This document shows, in pieces, positions 32,323 through 39,344 of a DNA stretch of 55,229 bases (position 1 is the first letter of the stretch; each line of letters begins with the position of its first letter). Source of the stretch: Leifsonia sp. 71-9 (GTDB taxonomy: Bacteria; Actinomycetota; Actinomycetes; Actinomycetales; Microbacteriaceae); NCBI RefSeq assembly GCF_001898805.1, contig NZ_MKVJ01000017.1:400866-456094 (forward strand), in the 5' to 3' direction. A program made the position numbers and the translations under genes. Below the pieces are notes generated by a model that saw only the letters and a program-made list of their open reading frames with translations, had not been told where the DNA came from and did no database searches.

Positions 32323-33085
32323 GGTTCACTCCGGGGGTAGAGGGGGCGAAAGTGATGTGATACAGGTACTGCGATCCGAGATAGCGGGCGCGGACGACTT
32401 CGACCAGGCGGCCGGTCGTGTCGCGGGAGTCTCGGACGATTTCGATGAGCGCCGTCCCCTCGTCGACGTTCAGCACCGCGGCGTCGGCGGCGTTCGCATT
32501 GATCGCCCGCAAGGTCTCCTCGCCGGAGGCCAGATAGATCTCGTTGGCCTTCAGTGCCTCGTAGAAGGAGAACCCGGGGCGGGCCGCCTCGCGTTCGCCC
32601 ATGCTGATGAGGTCGGCGATGTCTGCCGGGACCAGGGCGCGGTGAATGCCGACCGGAACTCCGTCCACCAGCCGCACGCGCTCGACGGACACGACGGTGA
32701 GGTCGTCGGCGAACGGTGAGTCGGGTCGGTCGGCCGCGTGCGGCTCGAAGCGCTCGAACGACAGCAGCTCGCTGCCCGGTGCCAGACCGAGCCCGTGGAC
32801 ATGCTCCGAGAAGCTGGTGAAGTCGGGCAGCTGGCGCTCCATCGGGCGAGCATTGACGAAGGTCCCCCGGCCCTGTCGGCGCGAGATGAGTCCGCGTTCG
32901 ATCAAGGTGTCGAAGGCCTTGATCACCGTGGCGCGACTCAGGTGGTTCTCGCTGGCGAGGGTGTTCTCGCTCGGCAGGAGATCTCCCGGCTGAAGCTGCT
33001 CGTCGGCGATGAACGTCTGCAGCGCATTGGCCAACTGGAGGTACATGGGCGGGCCTCCACGGCCCTGCTCGAGGTTTACTTTCAT
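32243..33085 (-). CDS. GntR-family regulator with UTRA domain
   Basis: A 280-residue regulator. The GntR winged HTH spans residues about 12-77 (GGPPMYLQLANALQTFIADEQLQPGDLLPSENTLA, then LSRATVIKAFDTLIERGLISRRQGRGTFV), followed by a UTRA ligand-binding domain (about 95-240). The family would normally stop near YLYHITF; here the frame runs on for about 37 residues into the start of the BMP gene. ATG at 33085 follows GGAGGAG. It is the first gene of the operon and an inverted repeat overlaps its promoter, so it probably represses the operon until an imported compound or derivative binds. Confidence 0.88.
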   Translation of the reverse strand: MKVNLEQGRGGPPMYLQLANALQTFIADEQLQPGDLLPSENTLASENHLSRATVIKAFDTLIERGLISRRQGRGTFVNARPMERQLPDFTSFSEHVHGLGLAPGSELLSFERFEPHAADRPDSPFADDLTVVSVERVRLVDGVPVGIHRALVPADIADLISMGEREAARPGFSFYEALKANEIYLASGEETLRAINANAADAAVLNVDEGTALIEIVRDSRDTTGRLVEVVRARYLGSQYLYHITFAPSTPGVNHEEQDSTDSFPRSGGGLAAAAQRMRR

Positions 33086-33133
33086 GCTGAACTCCTCCAG
33101 GTGCAACGGCGATGTCGTCGTCACATTGTTGCG

Positions 33134-33155
33134 CTTGACCAGTTGTCCGGTCAAG
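33134..33155 (-). promoter_or_regulatory. GntR operator-like inverted repeat over the operon promoter
   Basis: CTTGACC-N8-GGTCAAG is a perfect inverted repeat about 50 bases before the gntR start. On the minus strand its left half supplies TTGACC as a -35 box, with AACAAT 18 bases on as a possible -10. A GntR dimer here would block its own promoter and hence the whole operon. Confidence 0.6.
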
Positions 33156-33332
33156 TGGAGATTGCCACGTGATCGCGCGGATGGAAAGAGGCGAAACCTG
33201 GATTTAACAAACGCTGCGATTGCGCGAAACATCGGGCGCGGGCGCCGTTCGGATGTCTGACAGCCCCTCAGCTCAAATGACATCTCTCACACTGTTGACA
33301 CCGGGAAAAACACTGGGTTCCCCAGCAGGTAC

Positions 33333-33482
33333 ATGCGCGAGGTACTCGCAGAAAAGATGAAACCAATAGACGGTGCCGCGCTTCGACGAGCGAACGACCG
33401 ATCAGAACTGGTCTTTCTCGAGGTCTACGCGATTCTCTGGGATACAGGCATTCTGGGCGACCCCGCGACTTGCCCGGAATGA
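33333..33482 (+). CDS. Possible small ORF or gene remnant at the island edge
   Basis: An ATG-started frame of 49 codons (begins MREVLAEKMKPIDGAAL and ends LGDPATCPE) in otherwise empty DNA. The residue mix is protein-like (alternating charged and hydrophobic, with VFLEVYAILW), but only CAGG hints at a ribosome site. It may be a real small gene, the tail of a deleted gene, or chance. No family recognised. Confidence 0.25.
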   Translation: MREVLAEKMKPIDGAALRRANDRSELVFLEVYAILWDTGILGDPATCPE

Positions 33483-33527
33483 GGCGATACGGAGCTATTG
33501 TGCCCCGCGCTAGCGCGTCTCCGCGTT

Positions 33528-34592
33528 TTAGATTTTCCAGAGCGGAACCGTTGTGGCGTCGAAGAACCGCACTTCGAGCGGGACCTTCGCGTGCCCAGCG
33601 GCGCGCCTGGACTTGAGGTGAAGGGCCGCGTCGATCAGTTCGCGGTTCGCATCCGAGCGAAGGTCTCCGTACACGGAGACAGCGAGCCTGCTGACCTTCG
33701 ACGCGGCGACCGCCTTGAGAATATGGGCGTCGTTGGCGCTCATTGACAAGCCAAAGACGACCATACTGCCGCCGATCGCGGCGAGCGATCGAAGCCCACG
33801 CGCCAAGTAGTCGCTGGTCTGTATCCGCGCGAGCTTCTCGTTACTGCTACCTTCTGCAACGATCAGAGGGAATCGGTCTGCAGCTAGCTGACGTCGAATC
33901 TGCTCGATGAGCGGTTCGCCGGTGCGTACCCACGTCAGTTTTTGTAGCTCACCGTTGTCAATGTCCCGGTACAGGTGCAGAGCTCCGTGGAGGTAGTAGA
34001 TCGTCTGGGCGTGTGGGTCCAGATAGTTCCACACAACGTATTCCGCGGTCGGGCCGTCCGGGTTGCGGAAGCCGTCGTCGGCAGTTGTGAAGTGACTTCC
34101 CTTCCCGGCGTCGTCGTGCATCGTCGTCCAGTAGAGAAGCAGGTCGTAGTTGGCGGAGTAGATGCGGCCGAAGGGCTCAATGAACGCGCGCACCCGCGCG
34201 TACGCGGCGTCGCTAATGTCTCCCGGGCGTTCTGGGTGCAGACCCGCGAGTGTACGCGCAAGACCATCTTTCAAGTCAGCCGCCTGCGCGCGAAGCTGCG
34301 CGATCTCGTCTGCGTGGGCGGCCTCATCCAGCACTTCCAAGGCGTTAGCGGCTGCCAACAGCTGCCGGATTACAAGCTCAAAATCGTAGGTGTTGAGCGA
34401 GTTAAAGAACTTGTCGGCAAGGCCGCCGATGTAACCAAGGTTGCTCGCGGTCTCGCGCAACGCCCGGTAAGTGAATCGCGACGCGTCGTAGGCGACGCTG
34501 AAACCGTTGCCCAGCAGGAGCGTCCGGGATTTCGCCGTGGCCTGATCTACCCAGGCCAGCGCAGCGTCGTACGTGAGCAGTGACTCCCCCAT
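33528..34592 (-). CDS. SIR2-like protein, DUF4917 type
   Basis: A 354-residue soluble protein. It carries the marks of the SIR2/TIR-like NAD-binding fold used in phage-defence proteins: LLLGNGFSVAYD (residues about 25-36), a central GRIYSANYDLLLYW (NYD motif), YYLHGALHLYRD, and GLSMSANDAHIL near the C-terminus. This set is typical of DUF4917. Activity is unknown; NAD cleavage or nucleotide binding is plausible. No ribosome site precedes the ATG at 34592, so translation may be leaderless. It has A/T-richer codon use like the divergent operon and is probably part of the same island. Confidence 0.75.
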   Translation of the reverse strand: MGESLLTYDAALAWVDQATAKSRTLLLGNGFSVAYDASRFTYRALRETASNLGYIGGLADKFFNSLNTYDFELVIRQLLAAANALEVLDEAAHADEIAQLRAQAADLKDGLARTLAGLHPERPGDISDAAYARVRAFIEPFGRIYSANYDLLLYWTTMHDDAGKGSHFTTADDGFRNPDGPTAEYVVWNYLDPHAQTIYYLHGALHLYRDIDNGELQKLTWVRTGEPLIEQIRRQLAADRFPLIVAEGSSNEKLARIQTSDYLARGLRSLAAIGGSMVVFGLSMSANDAHILKAVAASKVSRLAVSVYGDLRSDANRELIDAALHLKSRRAAGHAKVPLEVRFFDATTVPLWKI

Positions 34593-35084
34593 ATATGCAG
34601 CTTATTGGTCATACGAACGCCCGAGGGGCTCGCGGGAGGCTGTGCGGGAGGGCGTTGCTGTCACAAGCGCCCGTGTTCCTCGCCCGCGCAGGCCCAGTGA
34701 CGGGGCACGCATATTCAGGCTTCTCGGCCTCCTCGTCGCTCCCCACGCCCTCGTCCTATCCGCTGGCTCGTTCAGGTAGCGCTCCAGGCCGGCACGTAGT
34801 GGCGCACGCGTTCCAAGACGGGCCTGCGATGGCCGAGACGACCCCGAGGCGGAGCAACGGGAAGCGGTCGCGCAAGGCGAGCATCTACCGCCTCGGACTC
34901 GGCCGAAGGGCGGACTGCGAGCGGTCTCAGTCATTCCCTGGCGCCGAGTCGTGGATGAGGCGGGAAACTGATACCTCGAACTGATCTAGCGTCCAGCAGT
35001 AACTGTTTCGTCGCATAGGTTAGGCATGAGAACCATCGTTCCGACACGCCGGAGTCGGTCAAGAGCGCATGTCATGATTGACAC
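34593..35084. other. Divergent intergenic region inside the island
   Basis: These 492 bases separate the SIR2-like gene from the divergent four-gene operon. No reading frame here has convincing features. Next to the MazG-like start lies a small inverted repeat TGTCA-TGAT-TGACA (35070-35083) ending one base before the ATG, a possible operator. Promoters for both directions must lie here but none is clear. Confidence 0.45.
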
Positions 35085-35639
35085 ATGTCCGCAAATCTCG
35101 CTCGCACGGAAACGGTCGAGTTTGACTTGGGCCTGCCGAAACCCTCCCGGGTCAAAGCCCCACAGCCACGGCGCAAACGCGATCCGCAGCCCAAGAGGCA
35201 CCTCTGGATTCAGCCCGTACTGTCCGATGCGATGCTTGCGGTCGGAGAGTTTCACACAGCGTTCGAGCTGCCCCTCCACGTCGTCCCGCAGGGTCAAATC
35301 CCAGGCAGTCTGGCGGCGCTACGAGTGAACCTCTTGGAGGAGGAGGTCGCCGAGTTTAAAGAAGCGGTCGCTGACGGCAATCTCGTGGCCATCGCCGACG
35401 CGCTAGGCGATATTGCCTACGTGCTCTACGGAACCGCACTCAGTTACGGCATAGACCTCGACGCGGTGATTGCAGAGATCCACCGGTCCAACATGAGCAA
35501 GATCGGCCCTGACGGCAAACCGCTACTGCGTGAAGACGGCAAGGTGCTGAAGCCGAGTACCTTCACGAAGCCGGACCTGGAGCGTGTGCTGCGGGATCAG
35601 CCACCGCTACCTTTCAGCCCCACAACAAGGGGCGCGTGA
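35085..35639 (+). CDS. MazG-like nucleotide pyrophosphohydrolase
   Basis: A 184-residue protein whose core (residues about 47-140) is an all-alpha NTP pyrophosphatase: LLEEEVAEFKEA supplies the ExxE pair (Glu87, Glu90) and IADALGDIAYVLYGTA the DxxxD pair (Asp105, Asp109) that bind Mg2+. The YGIDLDAVIAEIHRSNMSKIGPDGKPLLREDGKVLKP tail is typical of MazG-like phage and bacterial enzymes. The basic N-terminus (about 20-40) is extra. It would convert a (d)NTP to the monophosphate. As first gene of the operon with a PurZ-like enzyme it could supply dGMP/GMP, as MazZ does in aminoadenine phages; that link is inference. Confidence 0.82.
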   Translation: MSANLARTETVEFDLGLPKPSRVKAPQPRRKRDPQPKRHLWIQPVLSDAMLAVGEFHTAFELPLHVVPQGQIPGSLAALRVNLLEEEVAEFKEAVADGNLVAIADALGDIAYVLYGTALSYGIDLDAVIAEIHRSNMSKIGPDGKPLLREDGKVLKPSTFTKPDLERVLRDQPPLPFSPTTRGA

Positions 35640-35679
35640 CGGGGTGCTTCATGTCTCACCTGCCGTCTAACCTGTACGC

Positions 35680-37032
35680 ATGGGTCAGCAATGGACGAAC
35701 AGCTCCGTTCTAGCGTTCGCAGATGGCGCCGATCCGATTGAACGCGCACGCAGCGTCGCAGAAGACCTCCTGCAGGCCGCAGCCTCGTTAGGGCTAGAAG
35801 GCCCACCGCTCGACGTTGCCCGACTGGCTGCCGCGTTAGGCGCGCGACTTCGTCCCACCGACTCCCTTACCGATGCCAGAACTGTGAACATCGACGGGGA
35901 AACGATTATCGAGTACAACCCGTCCCGTCCGCGCGGCCGACTTCGGTTTAGCCTCGCCCACGAGCTAGCTCATACGAGATTCCCGGACGTGGCTCGTGAG
36001 CCGCGCTATAGAACTGAACTGGGGGCGGTACCCGCCGCGGATGACAACTGGGAAGTTGAGTTGGTCTGCAACATCATCGCGGCCGAGCTACTACTCCCTG
36101 AAGAAGCCGTAGGACCGCTCGTCAACGTAGAAACCGACATCGACTTCATCATGGAGACTCGACGCAGGTGGGACGTGTCAACCGAAGCGCTCCTACGCCG
36201 ACTAGTTGAAGCGTCGCCACGCCCGCTTGCCCTGCTTGTGACGTCCGCGAGAGCCGAAGGGTCACGAGTGGACTACCTGCTCACTTCGCCGAGCACCAAG
36301 TTGTCCTCAGTGATGAACGCCCTCGCTCACGGTGACCTCCTAGAAGCGAGCCAATTTCGCCGGCCCAGCGCCGTCGGCCAAACCTTGCATCACAAGATCC
36401 GTGTAGGCGATCGGACCCTCGAAGCCCAAACCGTTGGAACACCCCCGTTCCCGGGATCGTCCCGACCGCGGGCGATGACGCTGATTGAGCTGGCCGCCCC
36501 CGCAAACGCCGACCCACACCTGAGCTATGTGACGGGGGACCTGCTCACCGAACTCGACACGCGCTCGCCGATCATTTTCGCCCACGTCGTCTCTGACTCG
36601 ACCAGGAGCTGGTCCCGGTACGGCGCCGCCGCAGCATTGGCGCGCGCATACCCTGATTTCCCGGGCGCCTACCGAGCGTGGACGATTGCTGACGCCTCCA
36701 ATCTCGCCCTAGGAAACGTCCATTTCGTGCAGCGTCAAGACAGCGGAGGCCAGGTTGGAATCGCCAGCATCGTGGCGCAAGAAGGTTACGGCCCTGGGAA
36801 GGCCACCCGTCTCCGATATGACGCTCTCGAACAGGGGTTAACTCAAGTCGCGGAGATCGCGGGCCGTGAAGGTGCGAAGGTTCATGTGCCCCGGATTGGT
36901 GCCGGTCAAGCCGGAGGGCGATGGGACATCATTGAAACAATCATCAGGAAGACGCTGACAGTTCGCGATGTAGACGTCATTGTTCACACCCTGCGTGCGA
37001 AAGGCCCCGAACACCATGACGCTCGAAGCTGA
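35680..37032 (+). CDS. ImmA/IrrE metallopeptidase fused to a macro domain
   Basis: A 450-residue two-domain protein. Residues about 20-185 are an ImmA/IrrE-type zinc peptidase: HELAH at 94-98 is the zinc HExxH, and Glu127 in WEVELVCNIIAAELLLP is the likely third ligand. Residues about 283-440 are a macro domain of the Poa1p/DarG-like type: YVTGDLL, FAHVVSDS, VHFVQRQ and VPRIGAGQAGGRWDIIE (404-420). Macro domains bind or remove ADP-ribose. A TAACCT -10 box ends seven bases before the ATG, suggesting an extra leaderless promoter. In context it may sense or reverse ADP-ribosylation made by the last gene's product. Confidence 0.85.
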   Translation: MGQQWTNSSVLAFADGADPIERARSVAEDLLQAAASLGLEGPPLDVARLAAALGARLRPTDSLTDARTVNIDGETIIEYNPSRPRGRLRFSLAHELAHTRFPDVAREPRYRTELGAVPAADDNWEVELVCNIIAAELLLPEEAVGPLVNVETDIDFIMETRRRWDVSTEALLRRLVEASPRPLALLVTSARAEGSRVDYLLTSPSTKLSSVMNALAHGDLLEASQFRRPSAVGQTLHHKIRVGDRTLEAQTVGTPPFPGSSRPRAMTLIELAAPANADPHLSYVTGDLLTELDTRSPIIFAHVVSDSTRSWSRYGAAAALARAYPDFPGAYRAWTIADASNLALGNVHFVQRQDSGGQVGIASIVAQEGYGPGKATRLRYDALEQGLTQVAEIAGREGAKVHVPRIGAGQAGGRWDIIETIIRKTLTVRDVDVIVHTLRAKGPEHHDARS

Positions 37033-38674
37033 AACGGAAACCCTCCAGCCTCGCATCGTCGTTATCAGCGGACCCGTCGGATCTGGCAAGAGCACGCTCG
37101 CGCAGCGGCTGGTCGAGCATTTCGGAGCGACCCACGTCCGCACACAGGAGCTACTCGCCGAGGAAGCCGCCAGAAGAAGCGAAGTTCTTCCTGATGAGCG
37201 ACGCGCGCTTCAGGACTATGGCGACTTCCTCGATCGAGACACCGGTGGGCGGTGGGTCGCTGATGGCGTAGCGCTTCGCATCGCAGAAGGCGAAATACGG
37301 AGCGCGCTCATCGTTGTCGATGCGATCCGAATCCTTCCGCAGATCGAACATCTTCGTGAGGCTTTCCCATCTCGCGTCACCCACATTCACTTGTGGGCCC
37401 CCGACGATGAGCTCGCGACCCGCTACGAAGGGCGACGAGAATCGAGCCACATCCGAGAGCTAGATAACTACGGAGAGGTAGCGCAGAACGAAACCGAGCG
37501 GCGGACTCACGAGTTGGGCGCGGACGCTGACATTTCGATCAACACAAACCGGTGTTCGGAGGACGACGTCGAGACGCGCGCCGCTGCTGCACTACGGCTT
37601 GGGACCCCCCGAAGCGCTCGGCTAGTCGATGTCTTGGTTGGCGGACAATACGGGAGCGAGGGCAAAGGCAACATCGCATTCTTCCTCGCTCCCGAGTACG
37701 ACCTACTCGTCCGAGTCGGCGGACCGAACGCCGGTCACAAAGTGCCGATAGCCGGCTCGTTCGTGCATCGCCTTCTTCCATCCGGCACGCTGGCAAACGA
37801 GACCGCGACTTTGCTCATCGGCCCGGGCGCCACACTGGATGTCGAAGTCCTCCTCAACGAAATTGCTGAATGCAACGTCGAAGTCGGTCGGCTCTTCATC
37901 GACCCGCAAGCAATGATCATCGAGGACCTCGACAAGGAAGCGGAAGGCGAACTCAAGAAGACGATCGGCTCGACTGGTAAAGGCGGCGGATCCGCGGCTT
38001 CGCGGCGAATCATGGGGCGTTCGGGAACCATCGTTCCAGCTGTCCGACTGGCGAAAGATGTCGTCGAGCTCCAGCCGTACATCCGTCCGGCACGAGACGT
38101 CATCGAAGAGACCCTGCGCCAGGGGAAGAAGATCCTTCTGGAGGGCACCCAAGGTACCGGGCTCAGCATCTACCATGGGCACTATCCGCATGTCACAAGT
38201 CGCGACACGACCGTGGGCGCCACTCTTGCGGAAGCGGGGATCGGTCCGCACCGACTCCGACGGGTCATCATGGTGATTCGTACTTACCCAATCCGAGTGG
38301 GTAACCCCATCCGGGGCGAATCCGGTCGAATGTCGCAGGAGCTCGAATGGCAGGAAATTGCCGACCGGTCAGGACATGACGTTGAGGACCTGATCAAGAC
38401 AGAGAAAGGTTCCGTCTCCCACACGCAGCGACGTGTCGGTGAGTTCGATTGGGAGCAGCTGAAGAGGGCGTCGGAACTGAACGGAGCGACCGACATCGCA
38501 CTGACCTTCACTGACTACATCAGTAAAGGGAATGAACGTGCGCGGCGCTTCGAGCAGCTCAGCATTGAAACCGTGAACTTCATCGAGGAAGTTGAACGTG
38601 TCGCCGCCGCTCCCGTCACCCTTATCGGAACTCGGTTCGATCGGCGCAGCGTGATCGACCGTCGAGAATGGTGA
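37016..38674 (+). CDS. P-loop nucleotide kinase fused to a PurA/PurZ-like synthetase
   Basis: A 552-residue fusion. Residues about 13-195 are an adenylate-kinase-like P-loop domain (Walker A GPVGSGKST, 19-27). Residues about 203-545 are an adenylosuccinate-synthetase-like domain: VGGQYGSEGKG (208-218), GGPNAGH (235-241, with the catalytic His), GSTGKG (318-323), EGTQGTG (376-382), TSRDTT (394-399) and QRRVGEFDW (471-479). The catalytic Asp of PurA (GDEGKG) is Ser214 here, and the GTP-specifying K-x-D is changed (LTFTDYI). The ATG overlaps the macro gene by 17 bases. It is not the housekeeping PurA. A modified purine nucleotide is a likely product. Confidence 0.8.
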   Translation: MTLEAETETLQPRIVVISGPVGSGKSTLAQRLVEHFGATHVRTQELLAEEAARRSEVLPDERRALQDYGDFLDRDTGGRWVADGVALRIAEGEIRSALIVVDAIRILPQIEHLREAFPSRVTHIHLWAPDDELATRYEGRRESSHIRELDNYGEVAQNETERRTHELGADADISINTNRCSEDDVETRAAAALRLGTPRSARLVDVLVGGQYGSEGKGNIAFFLAPEYDLLVRVGGPNAGHKVPIAGSFVHRLLPSGTLANETATLLIGPGATLDVEVLLNEIAECNVEVGRLFIDPQAMIIEDLDKEAEGELKKTIGSTGKGGGSAASRRIMGRSGTIVPAVRLAKDVVELQPYIRPARDVIEETLRQGKKILLEGTQGTGLSIYHGHYPHVTSRDTTVGATLAEAGIGPHRLRRVIMVIRTYPIRVGNPIRGESGRMSQELEWQEIADRSGHDVEDLIKTEKGSVSHTQRRVGEFDWEQLKRASELNGATDIALTFTDYISKGNERARRFEQLSIETVNFIEEVERVAAAPVTLIGTRFDRRSVIDRREW

Positions 38675-38678
38675 ACAA

Positions 38679-39344
38679 ATGGATGTAGATCAGTTGATTG
38701 CTGAGTACCCGAGGCTCTACCACATGGCAACTGCCGGGAGCTGGGACTCCATCAAGACGAATGGCCTCTGGACCACGGAGCAGATAACCACATCCGCAGG
38801 CCTACATCCGGATGTCGTCGAAGAATTGCTCACCCGCCGCCGGCCGCGATCGGTCGTGATCGACCATCCCGATCTTGGCGTAGTGAGCGTTCGTGACCAG
38901 ATGCCCCTCAAAATGGTCTTCCTGAACGAGGTGCTGATCGACATGACAGTCGAAGAGTGGCTGGTCACCTTGAATAACCGGGTCTTCTTCTGGCTGCATG
39001 AGAATCGGTTGAACAGGCTTCTTGGTGCCAAGCAGTATCGGAATCACGAACAGGACGTTCTTGTCATCGACACCCGATCCCTTGTCGAAGCACACCACGA
39101 TCGCGTTCGCCTGGCCCCGATGAACACAGGCTCCACATTGTTCCCTGGAGCGCCACTTCGAGGCACCGGCACCTTCGCACCGATTGCTGAGTACGACTAC
39201 GCATCCATGCGCGTCGGCAGACTGTCAGAAAATCGAGTAGTCGAACTCGCCGTGATTGATGGAGTGCATGATCTGGCAGATCATGTGGTCGCGGTTCAGC
39301 GTCGCGTAGGCGCCACCATCTTGGGAGAGACTCGAGTCCGCTAA
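38679..39344 (+). CDS. DUF7002-type protein, possible DarT-like ADP-ribosyltransferase
   Basis: A 221-residue protein that I place, with some doubt, in DUF7002. It begins LYHMATAGSWDSIKTNGLW (His15), has RVFFWLHENRLNRLL near 101-115, VLVIDTRSLV, LAPMNTGS and YDYASMR, and ends with VVELAVIDGVHDLADHVVAV (Glu189). This order (N-terminal His with a one-sided GL, central aromatic run, late Glu in a strand) matches DarT/DUF4433 and Tpt1-like ADP-ribosyltransferases. It starts four bases after the synthetase gene. It could be the toxin of the operon, with the macro protein as its counterpart; this is inferred from fold and context. Confidence 0.6.
   Translation: MDVDQLIAEYPRLYHMATAGSWDSIKTNGLWTTEQITTSAGLHPDVVEELLTRRRPRSVVIDHPDLGVVSVRDQMPLKMVFLNEVLIDMTVEEWLVTLNNRVFFWLHENRLNRLLGAKQYRNHEQDVLVIDTRSLVEAHHDRVRLAPMNTGSTLFPGAPLRGTGTFAPIAEYDYASMRVGRLSENRVVELAVIDGVHDLADHVVAVQRRVGATILGETRVR

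Larger units (their letters stand above)
33086..33527. other. Promoter region of the catabolic operon and left edge of the island
   Basis: This 442-base stretch holds the gntR promoter and operator (33134-33155), then an A/T-richer part with a possible 49-codon reading frame (33333-33482) and a CGCGCTAGCGCG palindrome at 33506-33517. Composition shifts here from core to island. No integrase or attachment site was recognised. Confidence 0.5.

Noticed and set aside
34580-34984. 134-codon plus-strand frame between the SIR2-like gene and the MazG-like gene
   Set aside because: It starts inside the SIR2-like gene on the opposite strand, has no ribosome site and shows Arg/Ser/Pro-rich shadow composition.
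34986-35297. 103-codon minus-strand frame overlapping the MazG-like start
   Set aside because: It is antisense to a protein with intact catalytic motifs and has no recognisable features of its own.
37619-38674. Reading the synthetase domain as housekeeping adenylosuccinate synthetase (PurA)
   Set aside because: It is fused to a kinase, lacks the catalytic Asp and the normal GTP-binding K-x-D, and sits in an A/T-richer island.
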